From positions 92,020,001-92,084,000 of the forward strand of contig CM027383.1 of NCBI GenBank assembly GCA_015680905.1: a stretch of DNA of 64,000 nt, given 5' to 3'. The notes under the pieces were generated by a model, which was not told the origin of the DNA, made no database searches, and saw only the letters and a list, made by a program, of their open reading frames with translations. Each line of letters opens with the position of its first letter. Positions within the stretch are counted from its first letter, which is position 1. This document shows, piece by piece, positions 1 through 13,084 of this stretch. Source of the DNA: Coptis chinensis. Its lineage: Eukaryota; Streptophyta; Magnoliopsida; Ranunculales; Ranunculaceae. A program made the translations under genes and the position numbers.

Positions 1-946
1 TCTTTTTGTTCAGTCAATCACAAGATTTACTATTCATATCATAATTTGGATTTGGATAAGAATTGTTATGTTATCGAGGTTCGGTGTGCGGATGAAAAAA
101 AAAACGTTCTATGGAACTATTCCCATTTCACTTGATTTCATTCAATTCAACGATTGATCAAAATTCAAATTAATTTTATGCAATTAGATCTCAAATATTG
201 ATATTGTATTGATATGTAAGAATTCAGACTAATGAATTCGTCTATTTGTATTCATGCTTGTATTATTAATGGGATAATGATAAAGAAAAGGAAACCAATA
301 ATTTAATTTACAAAGAAGATTCATAAAAAATGGATTAGGTTAGGGGTGGGGTTCGGACTGGGTATATGTAATGTAATTTAATGACTATAAGCCAACTTTT
401 TCTTTATGTTTCAATTCAAAGAATGATTCTAGAATTGGATTGAATATAAGATGTTAATTTTTGGTTTACGTTATGTAAGAAAGCCATGTATATGTGATAT
501 TAGATATTTACTAGTTATATATGAACTACCCATATATCTTATTTATTTTCTTACCCTACCGTGAATTTAGATAGGAATTACAATTACAATAGAAGCCCTT
601 TCATTTCGTCTGGGCCGGATGAATAAACAGATAAAATCAAGCATATAGAAGAGAAAGGGTGTAGAATTGAAAGAATGAATGGTTCGTAACAAATAAATGA
701 AATAAAAGAACTAGGCCCTTATGGATTGATTATGGATTGATAAAGACTCTATGGATAGGAACTAAAAAACGCGAGATCAAAGCAGTTCGATCATTCAATA
801 ATCTCATTACCTTAATTTGTAAATTTTTAATTTGTAGTTCATAGTTATTTATTTGGATGGATTTTTCGTAATGGAATAATAAGTCATAATTAATTGGTTG
901 CTTGTATCATTAACCATTTCTTTATCTTTATAATGAGGAGCTTACC
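1..946 (+). other. Plastid atpI-atpH intergenic spacer (non-coding)
   Basis: No gene is seen. The AT-rich sequence ends in the leader of atpH, with a Shine-Dalgarno-like GAGGAG at about 935-940 just before the ATG. Its position and general character match the atpI-atpH spacer of angiosperm plastomes, but the identity rests mainly on the adjoining atpH. Confidence 0.7.
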
Positions 947-1193
<247 letters not shown>

Positions 1194-1595
1194 TCCTATA
1201 GAAATGTGAAAGTCTTTGTTTTGTCTTATTTTATTGCCGTGGATTTGTCGCTTGTTTTTTCGAATTATATCAAGACTTAACTCCTACAACAACTTTAACT
1301 TATTCGTTGAGACAATACCCCGTGGGAAGGACTAATTTGAGGATCAGGAATTAGTGGATACACTCGCTTTCTTCCTTCCCGTTCTCAGTCCAATGTAACC
1401 TTTTTTTTAGGAAGCGTTGCGACAAACGAGGTATTTTTTAATTGATATGAGACCAGAGACCTAATTATAATAAGTATTTTATTTATTTTTATTGGGAACT
1501 TCAATGGAAATAATAAAATAGAAATAAGAATTTCAAAAATAAAGTAATATAAAAAGAACTCTGTTCAATTAGTCCTATCCATAAGAGGAGATCAT
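1194..1595 (+). other. Plastid atpH-atpF spacer
   Basis: About 400 bp between the atpH stop and the atpF start, with no gene of its own. It ends with a purine-rich AAGAGGAG leader at about 1583-1590 in front of the atpF ATG, as in plastomes. Confidence 0.75.
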
Positions 1596-1737
1596 ATGAA
1601 AAATGTAACCGATTCTTTCGTTTCCTTGGGTCCTTTGGCCATCCGCCGGGAGTTTCGGATTTAATATCGATATTTTAGCAACAAATCCAATAAATCTAAG
1701 TGTAGTCCTTGGTGTATTGATTTTTTTTGGAAAGGGA
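1596..1737 (+). pseudogene. atpF: Plastid atpF exon 1 (CF0 subunit b) pseudogene
   Basis: Reads [12 protein letters not shown] and then, after a +1 shift near 1630, continues in the frame of [19 protein letters not shown] and FGKG. This is the N-terminal membrane anchor of subunit b of the thylakoid ATP synthase, which is split by a group II intron in land plants. The exon ends at GGAAAGGGA with the intron starting GTGTG at 1738, a group II 5' boundary. Exon 2 is missing, because the plastid segment is cut inside the intron. Confidence 0.9.
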
Positions 1738-2250
1738 GTGTGTGCGAGTTGTTTATTTCAAGAATAAGTTGGACCTAACCAGCTGCACTTTCTTCTTTAT
1801 AACTAGAAAAAAAAAGGTGCACGATTCGCTGAATTACTTCTGAATAAATTCAGAAATAATATCATATGTATGAACCATAGCATTTCGTGATTCATTGGTA
1901 AATAAACTTTGATTCTCTATCAACCAATAATATGGGACCCTTCAGATGAATTGAAAACTCTAGAGTATCTTTTTAACGGGTCAGACCAAAAAAGCCACTT
2001 TTTATATTTTATTATTTACTTTACCTTTTCTTTAGTTGTCAGAAAAAAAGGAACTATAAAAAAGAAGACAATAACAAAAAACAACCCCAAAATTATTATT
2101 TTATATTTTATTAATAATTAATATATTAAAAAAATTATAATGTAAGAATAAAAATATAATATAAATAAAGAAAAACAAAGTAAAAAATTATATATATCTT
2201 ACTGTAGTAGTTTAATATACATAGAAGTTGGAAGAATCCATAGAGATATT
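1738..2250 (+). other. 5' part of plastid atpF group II intron, truncated
   Basis: Begins with GTGTGCGAG directly after atpF exon 1, matching the conserved 5' end of group II introns. It becomes very AT-rich after about 1980. No domain V/VI hairpin or exon 2 follows before psbD leader sequence appears. The exact right break lies somewhere in 2150-2300 and cannot be fixed by eye. Confidence 0.65.
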
Positions 2251-3264
<1,014 letters not shown>

Positions 3265-3444
3265 TGAAATGCCCGTAATTCTATGTCCTATTTCTAAACA
3301 AATCATATTGAAATTACTATTTATGGTGATTTTACTGATATTTGAGTATTGGTGAATCCGTGTTGTTGAAAAAACTTCAAAACTGAGTCAGGATTAGTTT
3401 CGTTCTCAAAGTGAACTCTTTTAGAAGCTTTAAGAGTTGCTTCA

Positions 3445-3628
<184 letters not shown>

Positions 3629-4389
3629 TAGAAAAGCTACAAACAATACTCGAAAAGCCATACAAGAGATTAATTCTTGCCTGTTTAATTTTAGTTACTT
3701 TTTAGACCGGGGAAAGATTAACCATGATCCTTGCCTCGGTAGTGCTCTTACGTCTCACAATGTCACCCATTTAGAGTCCCCAACAAAGAGCAATATTTGC
3801 AGAAGTCTTTTTATTCATTATGAACCGGGAGAACCAAATAGTAAACATCACGGTGAACATCAAACAAACAGATCAAGAGAGGAAAAAATAAGTCATGAAC
3901 ACATTAAAATACATTCAAGATATCATCAAGCATAAGAGTATAAGTTTTCTCCTTACAACTGAATCAGAATTTTTATGTTATTACCTTTCAAGTCATCATA
4001 TGAAAGACTATTGACACCTATTTTAAAAGCCCGGGCCCAGTAAAGTTTACAAGTAAATCAAGCAGTAAATTTCAATATAGATACACACAAATTCATCCTA
4101 ATAAGTCTACAAATTGTTTTTGTTATAATGTACTTCGTATATGGATATGTGGAATAGCATCCTAGGTTTCCATCCCCTTAAAAGTCCTATATACCAAAAG
4201 GAACAGTCAATCAGAGAGTGGTGAAGTGGTCCTCTTTTTAGTTTATTTCCATTGCTTCTGTTAGTTTGCAGCTTCTTTACATAGCATCTGTAAACAATTT
4301 GTTGGAAAGTCTTTATATTTACTGTTAAGTTTTAGTAAATATTATATTATTAAAGTATGAAAATCTGATACTAACTTCCAATTAATTGC
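3629..4389. other. No gene recognised; AT-rich spacer before Helitron
   Basis: About 760 bp in which I see no coding similarity on either strand. It ends in a pyrimidine run and TTGCAG at about 4385-4390, which looks like a splice acceptor or a chance match at the start of recognisable Helitron coding sequence. Confidence 0.5.
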
Positions 4390-4390
4390 A

Positions 4391-5432
4391 GCTCTATACA
4401 CAATAGAGTTCCAAAAAGAGGCTTGCCCCATGCTCATATCTTGCTATTTTTGGAGAACTCAGCAAAGCCTTTCCACCCTTCGCAAGTCAACAGAGTTATA
4501 TCGCCGAATTGCGACCCTGCCGACAAAGTTGGCAGATAATGCGGGTTGTGGAATTCATGATTCACGGTCCATGTGGCGGTCTAAACCAGATTCTCCTTGC
4601 ATGGTAAAAACTGATGATGGGAATCAAAAATGCTCTAGGCACTATCCGAAACCATTCTGTAGTGAGACAACGATTGACGAAAATGACTTCACAATCTATA
4701 TGAGGAGAGACAATGGTCGAACTACACAAAAAGACGGAATAACTCTTGATAACAAATGGGTCATTCCACACAATGTGGACTTGATTGTGAAGTTTCAAGC
4801 CCACATAAATGTTGAACACTGCAACAAAGCAAGGTCAATCAAGTACCTATTCAAGTATATTAACAAGGGAAAGGATAGAGCATCTGCAATGATTGTTGAG
4901 AATGTAGTAACTGACAGTAACAGTAAGGAACAAATTGTCAGGGATGTTGATGAAATATCAAACTTCTTAGACTGTCGATTTCTTTCTTCTTCTGAAGGAG
5001 TTTGGAGGCTTTTAAATTTTGATATACAGTACAGAAATCCGAGTGTCGAGCGGTTGCCATTCCATCTTGAAGGTCAGAATATATATGGTATACTACAGCG
5101 AGAAAGATGATCCAAAAGTAGTAGTGCGTCGTGAAAAAGCGTCTAGAACAAAGTTTACAGAATGGTTCAAGGAAAATGAAGAGTATGAATTAGCCAGGAC
5201 ACTTACGTATGTTGATTTCCCAACTAAATTTGTTTGGAAAAAAAAGTATAATAAGTGGACTCTACGAAAACGAGGAATATCAGTTGGACGAGTTTACTAC
5301 GCACATCCTACATCAAGTGAAAGGTTCTACTTAAGAATGTTGCTTAATATTGTTAAAGGACCTAGGAGTTATGAAGATATTCGTACAGTTAATGGAACCC
5401 CACATCCAACTTTTAAAGCAAAGATGTCGTAA
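4391..5432 (+). pseudogene. Helitron Rep (HUH endonuclease) region, decayed
   Basis: Helitrons encode a RepHel protein for rolling-circle transposition. Near 4415-4480 one frame reads RGLPHAHILLFLEN, containing the HxH of the HUH nuclease. Other frames give VVEFMIHGPCGGLN, then SPCM, KCSRHYPKPF, SIKYLFKYINKGKD (carrying the conserved Tyr/Lys motif) and YRNPSVERLPFHL. After another shift near 5080 come YYSEKDDPKVVVRRE, FTEWFKEN and VGRVYYAHPTSSERF. These are in the order typical of Helitron proteins, but at least four frame changes break the region. The N-terminal domain is missing upstream. The same-strand helicase begins 1 kb downstream. Confidence 0.88.
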
Positions 5433-6425
5433 TCTTTCAACTACTTCAATTATCCATCTACTACTAACAGCTTTTTTGTAATATATTAAAGTCTAGGAGA
5501 TTGATAGCACCTGTAAACAGTTGAGATCGAGGCCTCTCTATATTTCACATATAGTATGGACAATCAATGCCTAATCCTCTAGAGAGTACTAAAATCCTAC
5601 TAGAACCTTTAAGGAACGATTTCGTACCAGCTAAACTCATGCAAACCTCAACAAAAGCTGTTAACTTAACAAATCAGTAATAACATCACAGATTTAGTAT
5701 GCAAGTTCAATACCAGACCATGAGGTGCCCAACATTTGAATGAAGAAAGGATGAAGTGGCCAACCTCCATAATTGTCCTTTGTCAATGAGGCTGTTAATT
5801 TGTAGACATAAATACATAATATACTTATGAATCTTAGTGAGTACATAGAAAGGAAATTATAAATGCAAACCAATTTTCTTATTCAAACCTTAGCTCCCCA
5901 AAGCACCAACTTTCCATGGCTTTGCAAGTTGCGACACATATGCTTTGACCAAAGAAAACCATCAAATAAGGTAATCGTTCTTATTGCCCAGAAAAAATAA
6001 AGAGTACACCTAAATGATCATTACTTAATAAAAAAATTTATATCAATAACACTATCCGGATTAACACATAGGACCTATTTGATTCAATACATTCCGTGGA
6101 TAATATAGGTTTTTCGAGAATACCATTTATTCATTCATGTGTGGTTGAACGAAAGTAAGGTAGGAAATATTCTCAATTTTTTTTTTAAGACATCCCAAGT
6201 TAAAGCCAAGTGCACTTCAATTTTTATCATAGGAGAAGTACAACAATCCGATTTCAAAATATTTTATACTCACAAGACATTGATTGCAATAAGGACATTA
6301 GTCCATAATCTTTCATTGCCTGATATGTGGCATTCCTGAAGAGTCTACTTTAAGTCCTGTTAATTTATTTCTTAATATCAAGTTTTTCATTTTATATTAT
6401 GTAATCCTTCATTTTTGGATTACAG
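5433..6425 (+). other. ~1-kb intron or insertion splitting the Helitron ORF
   Basis: Rep coding stops at NGTPHPTFKA (about 5424) and resumes at AYGLLEDDSEW (6426). In Helitron proteins these two motifs are nearly adjacent, so the gap is an insertion or intron. The right side ends in GGATTACAG, a good acceptor. The left side has GTAA at about 5430, but the phases do not join cleanly without an indel. No coding similarity is seen inside. Confidence 0.6.
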
Positions 6426-8291
6426 GCATACGGTTTGCTAGAGGACGACAGTGAATGGAATGATGCTATGAAGCAAGCAAGCGAGTGGGCAAATCCAGCT
6501 TCTTTAAGAGAACTTTTTGTCACTTTAATCTTGCTGTGTGAGGTTACATCTCCAGAAATACTTTTTGAAAATCATCAGAAAAGCCTTGGTGAAGATATTT
6601 TGTTTCGTTACAGAAAAACCAACCACAACCAAAGTCTCCAGCTAAGTGATGACCAGATAAAGAATGATACTCTTTGCGAGATTGAGAATATCATGGTTCG
6701 TAGGGGGAAAACACTTACATATATTGAAGGTTTTCCTAAATTCAATATTTCTTCACAAGCATCCTATGGTAACAAATTGATTGCTGAAGAATTGGATTAC
6801 AACTGCTTAGAGTTGCACAACGAACATATCAAACTCTATAACGGTCTCAACAATGAACAGAAAAATGTTTACAAAGCGTGTGTGGCGATGGTTGAGACGC
6901 TAACTGGAGGTGTTTTTTTGTCTCGGAAGTGGGGAACTGGGAAAACATATCTCTACAAGACTATCATTTCAAAACTCCGTTCTGAAAGTAAAATTGTTCT
7001 TGCAGTTGCTTCTTCGGGAATAGCATCACTTCTTTTACCAGGTGGACGAACAGTGCATTCAAGGTTTAAAATTATAATACCTACAGATGAGACCACAAGT
7101 TGTGACATTTCTTATGGTTCAAAACTACACAAGCTTATTTCAAAAGCTGACCTTATTGTGTGGGACGAAGCTCCAATGACTCATAGGCACGGCTTTGAGG
7201 CTATTGACCGTACTCTGAAAGACTTATTGAAACCAGATACTAGAGATTTTGGTGGAAAAACATTTCTCATGGGTGGAGATTTCAGACAAATTTTGCCAGT
7301 CATACCAAGAGGTAAAAGAATTGATGTTGTTAAAGCTTCCATTAACAAATCAAAACTTTGGAAAAACTGCCAAGTTTTTCACTTGAGTGAAAACATGAGA
7401 CTCAAGAGTGACGTGATGGACTATGACACTGTTAGTTCTGTAGATGAGTTTAGCAAATGGGTTCTAGATTTAGGAGATGGGAACCTACCTGCAAAGGCGA
7501 TGAACGAAGAAATAGAGCCGACTTGGATCAAAATACCTGATGACTTACTCATTTCAGAAAGTGACAACTCAGTTGAAGATATCATCAGCACCATTTATCC
7601 AGATTTGGTAAATAAGTATACAGAAGTTAAGTACTTGAAAGAGAGGAGTGTTCTAGCACCGAAGAATGACACGGTACACGAAATAAATTCTGCAGTTGTT
7701 TCAAAAATTCCTGGAGATTTAAAAAGCTACTTAAGTGCAGACTCTCTATGTCCAATCCCAGGAAAGTGCGCAGAACAAGATGTTCTGTATCCAACAGAAT
7801 TTTTAAACAGCTTAGAATTTTCCGGAGTACCAAACCACAATCTGAAGCTTAAGCGTGGAGTCCCTATTATGCTGATGCGAAACATGAATCAAAGTGAAGG
7901 ACTGTGTAATGGTACTAGACTCACAGTGACAAATATTGCTCCAAAAGTCATAGAAGCAACAATTATTACTGGAACAAAGATAGGAGAACCAGTTTTTATT
8001 CCCAGAATGATTATGTCTCCAAGTGACACAAAATGGCCTTTCGTCTTCAGGAGGAAACAATTTCCTGTCAAAGTTTGTTTCGCTATGACTATAAACAAAA
8101 GTCAAGGTCAGACTTTTGATAAGGTTGGTGTTTATTTACCAAGACCAATTTTCACACATGGCCAGTTATATGTTGCTGTCTCGCGAACCACCTCAAGAAA
8201 GGGATTGAAATTCCTAATAAAAAAGGACGGAAATGAACCCGAAGGGTGCACAAAGAACATCGTGTATAAAGAAGTTTTCAATTCAATATGA
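6426..8291 (+). CDS. Helitron PIF1-like helicase, long open frame
   Basis: Open for about 621 codons, with all the hallmarks of the SF1B PIF1-like helicase domain of Helitron RepHel. The entry motif is AYGLLEDDSEWNDAM. The Walker A reads KWGTGKTYL; its usual GxGGTGKT leader is altered to RKWGTGKT, but the GKT is kept. Walker B is LIVWDEAPM. Next come GGDFRQILPVIPRG, the Helitron-specific NLKLKRGVPIMLMRNMN and the C-terminal motif VI region INKSQGQTFDKVGVYLP with GQLYVAVSR. The protein would unwind DNA during rolling-circle transposition. No local ATG is needed, because this is the 3' exon of a RepHel gene. Its open state contrasts with the decayed Rep part, so no complete transposase can be made from this copy. 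Confidence 0.92.
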   Translation, partial: AYGLLEDDSEWNDAMKQASEWANPASLRELFVTLILLCEVTSPEILFENHQKSLGEDILFRYRKTNHNQSLQLSDDQIKNDTLCEIENIMVRRGKTLTYIEGFPKFNISSQASYGNKLIAEELDYNCLELHNEHIKLYNGLNNEQKNVYKACVAMVETLTGGVFLSRKWGTGKTYLYKTIISKLRSESKIVLAVASSGIASLLLPGGRTVHSRFKIIIPTDETTSCDISYGSKLHKLISKADLIVWDEAPMTHRHGFEAIDRTLKDLLKPDTRDFGGKTFLMGGDFRQILPVIPRGKRIDVVKASINKSKLWKNCQVFHLSENMRLKSDVMDYDTVSSVDEFSKWVLDLGDGNLPAKAMNEEIEPTWIKIPDDLLISESDNSVEDIISTIYPDLVNKYTEVKYLKERSVLAPKNDTVHEINSAVVSKIPGDLKSYLSADSLCPIPGKCAEQDVLYPTEFLNSLEFSGVPNHNLKLKRGVPIMLMRNMNQSEGLCNGTRLTVTNIAPKVIEATIITGTKIGEPVFIPRMIMSPSDTKWPFVFRRKQFPVKVCFAMTINKSQGQTFDKVGVYLPRPIFTHGQLYVAVSRTTSRKGLKFLIKKDGNEPEGCTKNIVYKEVFNSI

Positions 8292-8504
8292 ACATATCAA
8301 CTCAAGGTATGTCCTAATATAGCTATTTTACATTCAAGATGAATCACATACAAGATTAAAATAAAAACAAGTTAAATAAATATATATTAATTTCTTGCAT
8401 AATACAATGGCATGGCAGCAGATCTCCTGGGAATTAGATTGATTGTCTCTTCTGTAGGTCTAGGATACAATTTGTAAAAAAGTGTTTACTTTAATCTAAA
8501 CAGG

Positions 8505-8702
8505 TCTACTGGCGTTGGATATGGTGGTGGTGCTGCAAGCGACCATCTAGGTGAAGTTGTCTTGGCTTTTTGTGGTGGTTCGGAAGGAATTATGTTCTTT
8601 TCAGAGCTAGAAGCTATAGAGAAAGGGTTGCAAGGATGTCAACTACATGGCTTTTGGAGAGTTGAAGTTAGTTCTAACTATTTGTTCAGAGAATATCAGT
8701 AG
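8505..8702 (+). pseudogene. RNase H-like (RVT_3 type) fragment
   Basis: Reads STGVGYGGGAASDHLGEVVL, then a FSELEAIEKGLQGC helix and VEVSSNYLFREY before a TAG. The pattern of Gly-rich strand, DxxGxVV strand, a conserved Glu in an E-x-x-A-x-x-x-G-L helix and a V-E-V-x-S-(D/N) strand is that of plant RNase H-like domains found in LINE elements and stray host genes. The catalytic Asp of the third strand is Asn here. No reverse transcriptase lies next to it. It is preceded by AACAG, a possible acceptor. Confidence 0.6.
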
Positions 8703-10605
8703 TTTGAATAGTTAATTTTTCCAGTCAATTATATTGTAAACCCTTATTGTAGCTGTTGTATTATTGTAACGATTTGTTATTTCAAGTTGGAAGCCAATGC
8801 CCCTTGCTTAACAATTTAAGGAAATGGTAAAACTAATTTCTAAGATACATGGGACCACATAGAAGATATAAGTAAAGATGGAAAATGGATGTTACCTGTG
8901 CCAAATTCGAAAACATTCTCTTCTAAATAGTAGAACCCTCCCCTTGCTGTGTAACAGAATCTAATAGGTACCAGAAAAAAGAAAGAAGATGGAATGTAAA
9001 TGAAATCAGTAAACCAAAAATCAGTGACAACGTATCATGCTCTCTCCCGATAAGGTCATGTCACTATCTACAATGAAAACAGACCTTCCAGAAAAGTGTT
9101 GCCCTACTTGCAAGTGGCGAAAACCCCTAACTCATGGTGGTCTTAACCATTTGTATACAAGATGCATATGAATTTTTGCAAGTGCATATGCCGCAAGCGG
9201 GATGGCTTCAACTTCCTCATCATTGACCTACAAAGATGTACCACCACTAATTTAACTTCTACAAAGTGCATATTTGCGGAGGTAGTAGTGGTACTTTTAC
9301 GCTTCTTTATTGAACGTAATAGTGAATTCTGCTCTAATTGAATTAATAACAAGCAGATGATTACATAAGGTCGAACTCAACAACCTCCAACTTCTTATTC
9401 AACTGGTAGCGAAACCAAAATGGTTCCACTACTTTTTGTTTTATTATTTTCTCCCTTTCATGTTGCAGTGGATAAAAGCACAGTTCTAAAGCAAAGAGCA
9501 AGAAAACATTCTAATCAACTTACTTTTTATAGCTCAAAGATAGTTAAGGATGGGGCAGGTTATTATGGTTTCTAGATAATCAAAGAACTCTAAAAGAGTA
9601 CTTCAATAACTTGACCAGGTACTCAACTAAGTCTTGCCCAATCCAATTTAGACATCAAGAACTGTGTTTTCAAGGTGCTATGCATATCCAAATAAAGAAA
9701 CTTAAATTTAAGCGGGTAATGAGACAAATTTCTAAACTAATCTACTTGGTTTTACCTTCCGTGTCTCGAATCTTGAATTTCCCTGGCACCGACAAGACCA
9801 CAAGAGTTGGTCCAAGACGTCCCAAAGGTAGCAAACCACCACCATCATACACACACATGCTGTGCTCCCAAAGGTTTACTTAAATCTCGGATGCATACAC
9901 TAGTGACCACTTACATTCGCACCGGCAAGGACTAATGCACTCCTCGAACCACGGGCAATGGCTCAAAAAAATTTAGAATCTGGGACACAAACTCCTATGC
10001 TGTCCAATCCTGGGTTCAATGATTTCTCAAGTATACTAGATTAATGGTAAACCTTAAGTAATTACTAAGCAACGTCTATGTTAAACAGTAATGAGTTAAT
10101 GACTCGAAGTAGAGTCTTTTCACACACTATGAGCAAAATATTAGTGTGGCATGTAGTGACACACTCTTATTAGAGTAGCAACTGACAAGTACATGAGGCA
10201 GATATACTGGGGCGTGAAAACCCGACCGAGGAGGTGACAAATTACTGAGTTTTCACGTGTGGTCAAAATGATGGGTTCGCACAATTGCTCAATTTTAGTT
10301 ACATTTAGAGCGATAGTCCAAGTTTACCATCTTATACAAGGTTACCATATTTTTCCTTAATTCATAGCTCTGCTGATCAGCGTGTCAATATTTTTATTCA
10401 ACTCTACGAATGCACTGCACGAAGAAGTACTCTTATGCAAATGCATATCGAAACTGCCGACAACAAATATTTTCTCCCACTACATAATAAATAAGCACAC
10501 TAATAAGAATCACACCTCAAATGATCACAAAAGTGAGAGGTCCTGGAAGTAAGTTATCAGGCAAAGTGTGTGCCAAGTCATTCGGCTTCACCAACGGTGT
10601 TCGAA
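8703..10605. other. No gene recognised
   Basis: About 1.9 kb of AT-rich intergenic DNA. Short open frames of 69-90 codons occur on both strands but show no family motif or gene-like structure. A Helitron 3' end (CTRR after a hairpin) would be expected somewhere here; I could not identify one with confidence. Confidence 0.5.
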
Positions 10606-10797
10606 AGTTAAACGACTACTACTTGGGCGATGACAACACAGGTAGTTGATCCGACTCAGACAGCAGTGTCCAAGACTCCAATCCCTACTAGCTCGGTTGT
10701 GACATCAATTGAAACAAAACAGACAAACCGTGTGGTGCTGAACTATGATCTCAATGAGCTTCCTGATACTAATGAAACTATAATATATACTTGAATA
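10606..10797 (+). other. Short unidentified coding-like stretch
   Basis: Open reading of about 63 codons reading TQTAVSKTPIPTSSVVTSIE and then RVVLNYDLNELPDTNET before TGA. The DLNELP string resembles the DLNxxP-type EAR repression motif of plant transcriptional repressors. No other domain is visible, so this may be a chance or captured piece. I do not assign a family. Confidence 0.25.
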
Positions 10798-11282
10798 GGT
10801 ACTTGATTATGAAGTATATTGATTAAGAAGTTTTTCAACAGCTAAGATCATCACGTCAAGGTCTTTCGTCAGAAAATGTTGAAGCCCGTCTGTTTATATT
10901 TTGTCATAACAAGCTCAAGCAAAAGGCAATCTAAACCACATATCTTTTTTATTTCATTTTCTTTTACTCATCTCACATTATGTATGTGAGCGCTCAAGTA
11001 TCCCCATACTATCTCAAGTACCTGCAGGAGAACAAGTTCTTGAAATTCCTTGGTTTTATGTGTAATCCTTTGTCATGGGGTTAGCCCTTCTGGGATCCGA
11101 TGTGTTTCGACTTGAAAGTGCACTTGATTTTTTAATGTTTGTTTATTTTATCAGTTACTCTAACCAATAACCTAGCTCTCTAATCGTAATAAATTTGTTC
11201 ATCTTAAACAAGTTAGTCAACAATGCACATCACTCCCCGTAAGTGAGTTTTATTTAAATTTCTTATCAAGATTTGGAATTTT
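10798..11282. other. No gene recognised
   Basis: About 480 bp with no supported feature on either strand. Confidence 0.45.
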
Positions 11283-11566
11283 TACCCCAATGCAATGCTA
11301 GAAAAGCCAAGGAATCCAACCCGACTGTCAACTTCAAGTGCAAAGATGAACCGATGACCATCCACCGAAATCAAAGTCACATTTGTTAATGGAGTTGAGC
11401 AAGTTTTTGATGCTGCCAACACATCTACACAGAGCATTAGAGAGATGATTTTGGAGAAGGGCAGTGATTTAGAGATCGAGCAAATGTATCGCGGATAATA
11501 ATGAGACTTGGCCTGTTATGATTCTTGAAGAAAAGATTAATCGAGCTTTACTTCGAATCATAATTG
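11283..11566 (+). pseudogene. Mitochondrial ribosomal protein mL53-like fragment
   Basis: One frame reads CNARKAKESNP, the next DDHPPK, and a third EIKVTFVNGVEQVFDA followed by STQSIREMILEKGSDLEIEQ, then TWPVMILEEKIN. This order matches the small plant homologue of mitoribosomal large-subunit protein mL53: a thioredoxin-like core with a CNxRKAKESNP loop and DDxPPxIxVTFxNGxE strand. At least two frameshifts and a stop after EQMYRG disable it. No intron interrupts the recognisable part, so it may be a processed copy. The family call is from memory of the motif and was not tested by alignment. Confidence 0.6.
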
Positions 11567-13080
11567 TTAGGCACTTATTTGTTACATAGGGCTTAGGCAT
11601 CATTCGTATCCTGGTCCGTTGGTTGTAATACAATTTACTCTCATGTTCACATTATGTTTGAAATAATCGATAACCGATTAATTAAGCATAATTTATACTA
11701 ATTGTTTGAGTTCGGTGTTGGCCCTTTTATTTTGGACATAATGTCTTTATTATCGGTTCTAGGTCTTTTACTATGCCTTGGAATGATTTCTTTAGGTATT
11801 ACAATTGTAAGATGTCCTAAATAACAATTGAATTGTGGGTTTTTCCATATATCTATCGCTCAGTTCTTAGACAATTAGAAGTCTTAAACAATTAAAACTC
11901 TAAAACTAACACAACACTTCACAGTCTTAGAAGTATTAGAACTCTATTACTACCTACGGATGTTTATCCAAAAAACAACTATAAATCACAACCAAAAACC
12001 ATACTCCAATAATCTACAAAGCTTCTCTCCTCAAATTAACAAAGGTATTATTAGAAAAAACAAGAACTATAAATATAAATCCTACGATTAATCAAAATAT
12101 TTTGACAGTTTCTAAATTCTTCTATTGTATATTGCAGGCTATTCTATAATTCAAGTTAAGCAATCATATAGGTACAACATATTCCTCTAATTTACAAAAT
12201 TTATAAAGTAACATATTCCTCTTTTGTTTCTTCAACTTTTGTTTATGTAACTTCTATGTAACTTTTTTTATTTAGGATAGGATATGTAACTTATTTTAAA
12301 TTTCTAATAGATTTGAATATTTTTTAATATATTATTATTATGCATCAATTGAAGATTAAGAAGTTATCTAGAAAAGAATAATGTTGAGCAAGTGAGTAGC
12401 ATCCACTCAACAGTGAACCTAGAGGTAAGGCCAACGACAATATGAACGTATATAGAGGAGCTTTGTATCATACCTAGATTTAATTACACGCGACAGCCAC
12501 CATTGCAAGTGTAGATTGTAGTAAAAATAATATCTCATAACTAGAAAATAACAAGGATAAATTTTACATACCCGTTCAAAGCATCGAATTCGTAATCCTT
12601 TGGGAGAGACACACTTGCTACCTTCCCACAGGACGCAATGTGCTCTCAAACTGCCAATAAAGGATAGGTGAGAATAGTATCAAATTAAGCCCTATAACTT
12701 TCTTACCCTCAGGAAGAGGGACCAGATCCCGGGTCTGTGTCCACTCTAACGTTGATCACTTTTCTGCCATTGTTTGCTGCCAATGAGGTATAATGGATGC
12801 CTCACAATCACCCTTTTCAGATAGTAGTTTCAAGAAAGGATTAATGAACGACTGTAAGAAAGGATCTGAAGTTCAGAGTCAAGGTCTCAAAGGGAGCAAA
12901 GCGTGCAAGAACTTGATGTTCCCTTACAGTATTTCTCCAAACACTTACCCCTGTTATATGATAGGGGGACCAAAAGGATCAGCATCCAGAGGAGCAATAC
13001 TCAAAGAGTATGCTGGCATTTTTGATATTTCTGATATATCTTATGCCTACACGGGCCTTTAATTTTTGACATTTAATCAT
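11567..13080. other. No gene recognised
   Basis: About 1.5 kb. An open stretch of 89 codons at 12793-13062 (plus strand, starting MDASQSPFSDSSFKKG) has no recognisable motif; I treat it as chance or an unknown fragment. The remainder is AT-rich. Confidence 0.4.
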
Positions 13081-13084
13081 TAAA

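Noticed and set aside
7627-8105. Minus-strand open frames within the helicase
   Set aside because: Shadows of the plus-strand PIF1-like helicase, with no motifs of their own.
8291-8703. Helitron 3' terminus after the helicase
   Set aside because: No hairpin followed by CTRR and an A/T insertion site could be seen with confidence.
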